Assembly: GCF_023101765.2 (NCBI RefSeq)
Contig: NC_064221.1
Span: 10,783,465 to 10,847,464 of the forward strand
From: Spodoptera frugiperda
Lineage: Eukaryota; Arthropoda; Insecta; Lepidoptera; Noctuidae
DNA length: 64,000 nucleotides
Direction of reading: 5' to 3'
Part shown: positions 61,559 to 64,000 of the stretch, piece after piece
How positions within the stretch are numbered: the first letter of the stretch is position 1
Layout of the letters: each line of letters opens with the position of its first letter
Position numbers and translations under genes: made by a program
The notes under the pieces: generated by a model
What the model was told of the DNA's origin: nothing
Databases searched by the model: none
Seen by the model: only the letters and a program-made list of their open reading frames with translations

Positions 61559-64000
61559 TTAAAAGTATTTCGATAAATCACGTTCCTCTAAATAATTATC
61601 ACTAGTGTTATTTGATTCTGATTGTGTTTCAGAAGACTGTTCATTGTCTTTGTGACGCATTTGATTACGTAGAGGCTTAGGAGATGGTCTCTCGTAAGAG
61701 CTCGGTTGTGTAGTCCGCTCATAAGAGTTAAAGAAAAAGTCAGAGAAGTATTCTGAGATGGTAACTGGAGTCTGTTCCGTAACTTCTTCAGGTGGTTTAG
61801 AAAGTTCCGTCATGTGTGGCGCCAATGTGTGGGAACTCGACAACACAATCGTGACGTACGACGATGTCTCTATCGGAATATGCATCCCTGGTAGAGGAAA
61901 ATACTTTTGTTCGCCAGCGGATGTTGCAAAGGCTTCATCGTCTTTGTGGAGGTGGTGAACATCTCAAAAACGTCTTCTTCAGGCAAATCTCCATACATAA
62001 TGTCTGGCAAGGAATCTATGTCAGTCAGCATTGGTTCGATACGAGCCTGTTTCAGAGCAAATACTTTATTTTTCGTTGCGGGTGTTGGTTGTATTGGAAC
62101 TAAGATTGGTTCGGTTGTTTGGGTGAACATCGTCCATATACGAGGGGGAGGCTGTGGTGTAGTTCGTACTCCTATTGGTTTTATACCAGATCTCTGTAAA
62201 AGATAGGGAAATGAAACAAATTTATATTTGAGTTAGATACTTTTATTATATTTACTCAAAAATTGAATTGTTGTCGTACACCCTCGTATCAACCACTTCA
62301 CCCACGGTCTCTGGACCACTCGGTTCTCTATTTCTGACAGCAACTGGCAATACTGGGCCTAATGTACTATGAATGGAGAAGAATGGGTTTATCCGCACGG
62401 TCGTAGAGGAGGTGTAAGAGTATTGTTGATGAGTCTGAGGCTTGGGTGTCGTTCGCGCTCCTACCACAAGGCCGTACTGTAAAAGAGCGAATATAGTTCA
62501 AGCCCTATTGCTTTCCAATACAATAAAATCGTAGTAGTTGCACATAAAGAGGGTTCACATCAAGATTGAGATTCCTTAATTGTTTCAATTGAGCGACAGT
62601 CTCAGTAGAGGGGACACGAAGATAATACTATTGCTAATGTGCTCAATTACTCGTTTGTGCAAATGAACGAGTACTTCAAGCTTATCGCTGGTAAATAGGA
62701 GGAAGTAACCAATGGCCCAGCCACCAACCAAGCTGTGTATGTGTGTGTGCCAAGTTCAAATATTTCTTTTCTGCCATAAACATAATGGCACTTAAAGAAC
62801 CTATGTAAGAAGATTGAAAATTGGAAAATCACCGTTCTAATAACGCTGTCGATCCATTTGCCGTAATAGCCAAGTTTTGTGAAGACGGTAGGGGAGTCTA
62901 TGGCTCCGCACACGGGAGCGCCGAAGCTTATAACTCCAATCAGCGTGCCACCAACAACTCCTGGACCACCGACGTCTTTCTGGAACACGAATAGAGGTAG
63001 AATATTACGTAAACTGCAATTTTTTAAAAGAAGCAATCGATATGTCTTCTTAGGAAGTCTCCTGCCAAATGTAAATAACCGGGGAATGTCCTAAAACTGT
63101 CTTCAGCCTCCAAGGCATGGCCTTAAGGCTTCCTCTAAACTTTTAATGACGTAACTGCGAGCCACAAGCCTCTCTTGAAACTTTTTTTGGCAGTGTACGT
63201 ATTACGAGTAAAGTTGTAATCTCCCTCAGTGCAATTGCTCTGTTGAAAAGATCTTTGTCGTACTTAGTGAAATATAAACAAAATGTATACAAACATTGCA
63301 AGCACCGCCGCCATTCGATATGAATCCAGCGCAAAAGTTCTTGTCCGTCACAAATGTACTGAAATGTATAGGAAAATTGTTTGTCTTCAGAAATGTGTAG
63401 ATTTATTCTTGAAAGCATTTATTTCAATTAAGCTGATCCTAGACGTAGGTCAAAATACAATAGGGATAATGACGGGGTATAAAGATTAAAAATCTAATTA
63501 GTCCGTCAGTTAAGTAATGAAAAAATATTAGACACGTATTTTTTATTTTGTCCTATAAAAAAACATAATAGATAAAACGAATCAAAGTATAGGAATAGGA
63601 GCAAATACGTCATTTCTACGTATAAAACGTACCTAGAAGTGACGTTACACCGTACGCGATATTTCAAATCAATATATACCGCCGCCGCCAGAAAATAAAA
63701 AATACGTGTCTAATGTTTTAAAAAAATCTACAAGACGGGCATTAAAATAAAAATTTGTCATCTACCCTACTGTCGGTCAGTCATGTTCAGTGAAACTGGG
63801 GCCTTGGAAGCAGTGCGAGAGGGACGGAGCTATGTAGGTTGTATAGCTCTGTCCCTCTTGCACTGTTCAGTGATCGACCATTCTGACACAATTGTAATAG
63901 CAGACTAAGGCCCCTGGTTAAGTGTGGTGATGAAAGGAATCATGTTCGAATAAATATCTTACGGGGAATAGATCTCAGCGCATTCGTTCACTTGGTAGAT
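61559..64000 (-). CDS. Serine protease homolog SPH-D, 5'-partial, tail frame broken
   Basis: The 5' part lies beyond the right edge. Exons seen: 63963-64000 (partial), 63295-63358, 62833-62979, then tail exons starting at 62476 and 62193. The 64- and 147-base exons match SPH-B in length and phase. FCAGFISNGGGACN and KDVGGPGVVGG show the S1 fold, with Val in place of the catalytic Ser. The first tail exon reaches a stop at 62252 unless it splices at AGG|GTGTAC (near 62264). The next exon starts RSGIKPIGVRTTP, echoing the YGLVVGARTTP of the first. Its frame stops at about 61870, while a different frame is open from about 61975 to the stop at 61559. The tail therefore needs a one-base loss or two-base gain, an unseen splice, or a sequence error. 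Probably secreted and non-enzymatic like its neighbours. Confidence 0.75.
63527..63714. mobile_element. 188-bp MITE with 23-bp inverted ends
   Basis: The left end ATTAGACACGTATTTT and its reverse complement on the right pair over about 23 bp. It lies in an SPH-D intron. Confidence 0.6.
63811..63865 (+). repeat. Strong 23-bp hairpin
   Basis: The arms 63811-63833 and 63843-63865 are complementary over 23 positions. The only two differences are G-U-compatible in the plus-strand RNA. The loop is nine bases. It could be a small inverted-repeat element or a microRNA-like hairpin. It lies in an SPH-D intron, antisense to the gene. Confidence 0.55.

Noticed and set aside
61888..62042. A 155-bp intron joining the two SPH-D tail frames
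   Set aside because: The sites are only fair and the removed sequence looks coding, so a frameshift is equally or more likely.

Overview
The window is nuclear DNA of a moth, most likely a noctuoid. This rests on AT-rich introns with GT-AG junctions, short coding exons, insect-type housekeeping genes, and several dispersed repeats typical of Lepidoptera: tRNA-derived SINEs, a Helitron-like element and TTAA-flanked piggyBac-like DNA. I see no bacterial or viral operon structure. The species assignment is inference.

Layout. About 1-3.8 kb: no gene recognised; a piggyBac-like MITE (1825-3201) with a Helitron-like element nested in it, and a SINE. 4.8-30.8 kb, minus strand: a six-exon FERM + RING ubiquitin ligase of the Dnr1/MYLIP type, with a 20.4-kb first intron that holds transposon relics and no nested gene I can support. 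32.5-35.5 kb, plus strand: the four-exon V-ATPase subunit G gene, arranged head to head with Dnr1. From 36.5 kb to the right edge, all minus strand: SPH-A, a small secreted cuticle-like protein gene (42.3-44.3 kb), a diverged COX4 gene (46.6-48.4 kb), SPH-B, SPH-C and the 3' part of SPH-D.

The most unusual content is the set of four SPH genes. All descend from one S1-family (chymotrypsin-fold) serine protease gene: intron phases and several exon lengths match exactly. The catalytic serine is replaced in every copy (Ala, Ala, Val, Val). The Asp is replaced by Asn in the three copies where it can be seen. The His is lost in SPH-B and SPH-C but kept in SPH-A. SPH-B and SPH-C carry a signal peptide, a first exon of exactly 583 coding bases giving a new glycosylation-rich N-terminal domain, the dead protease domain, and a very large disordered tail: 658 charged residues in SPH-B, and 515 residues with a Thr-rich mucin-like block in SPH-C. 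SPH-D has a different tail with a frame break, and SPH-A has no tail. They look like secreted scaffolding or binding proteins evolving fast in tandem. I do not know their function.

Four repeat families recur mostly between 36 and 60 kb, several in SPH introns. One SINE with a 15-bp target-site duplication sits 24 bp from an SPH-C exon.
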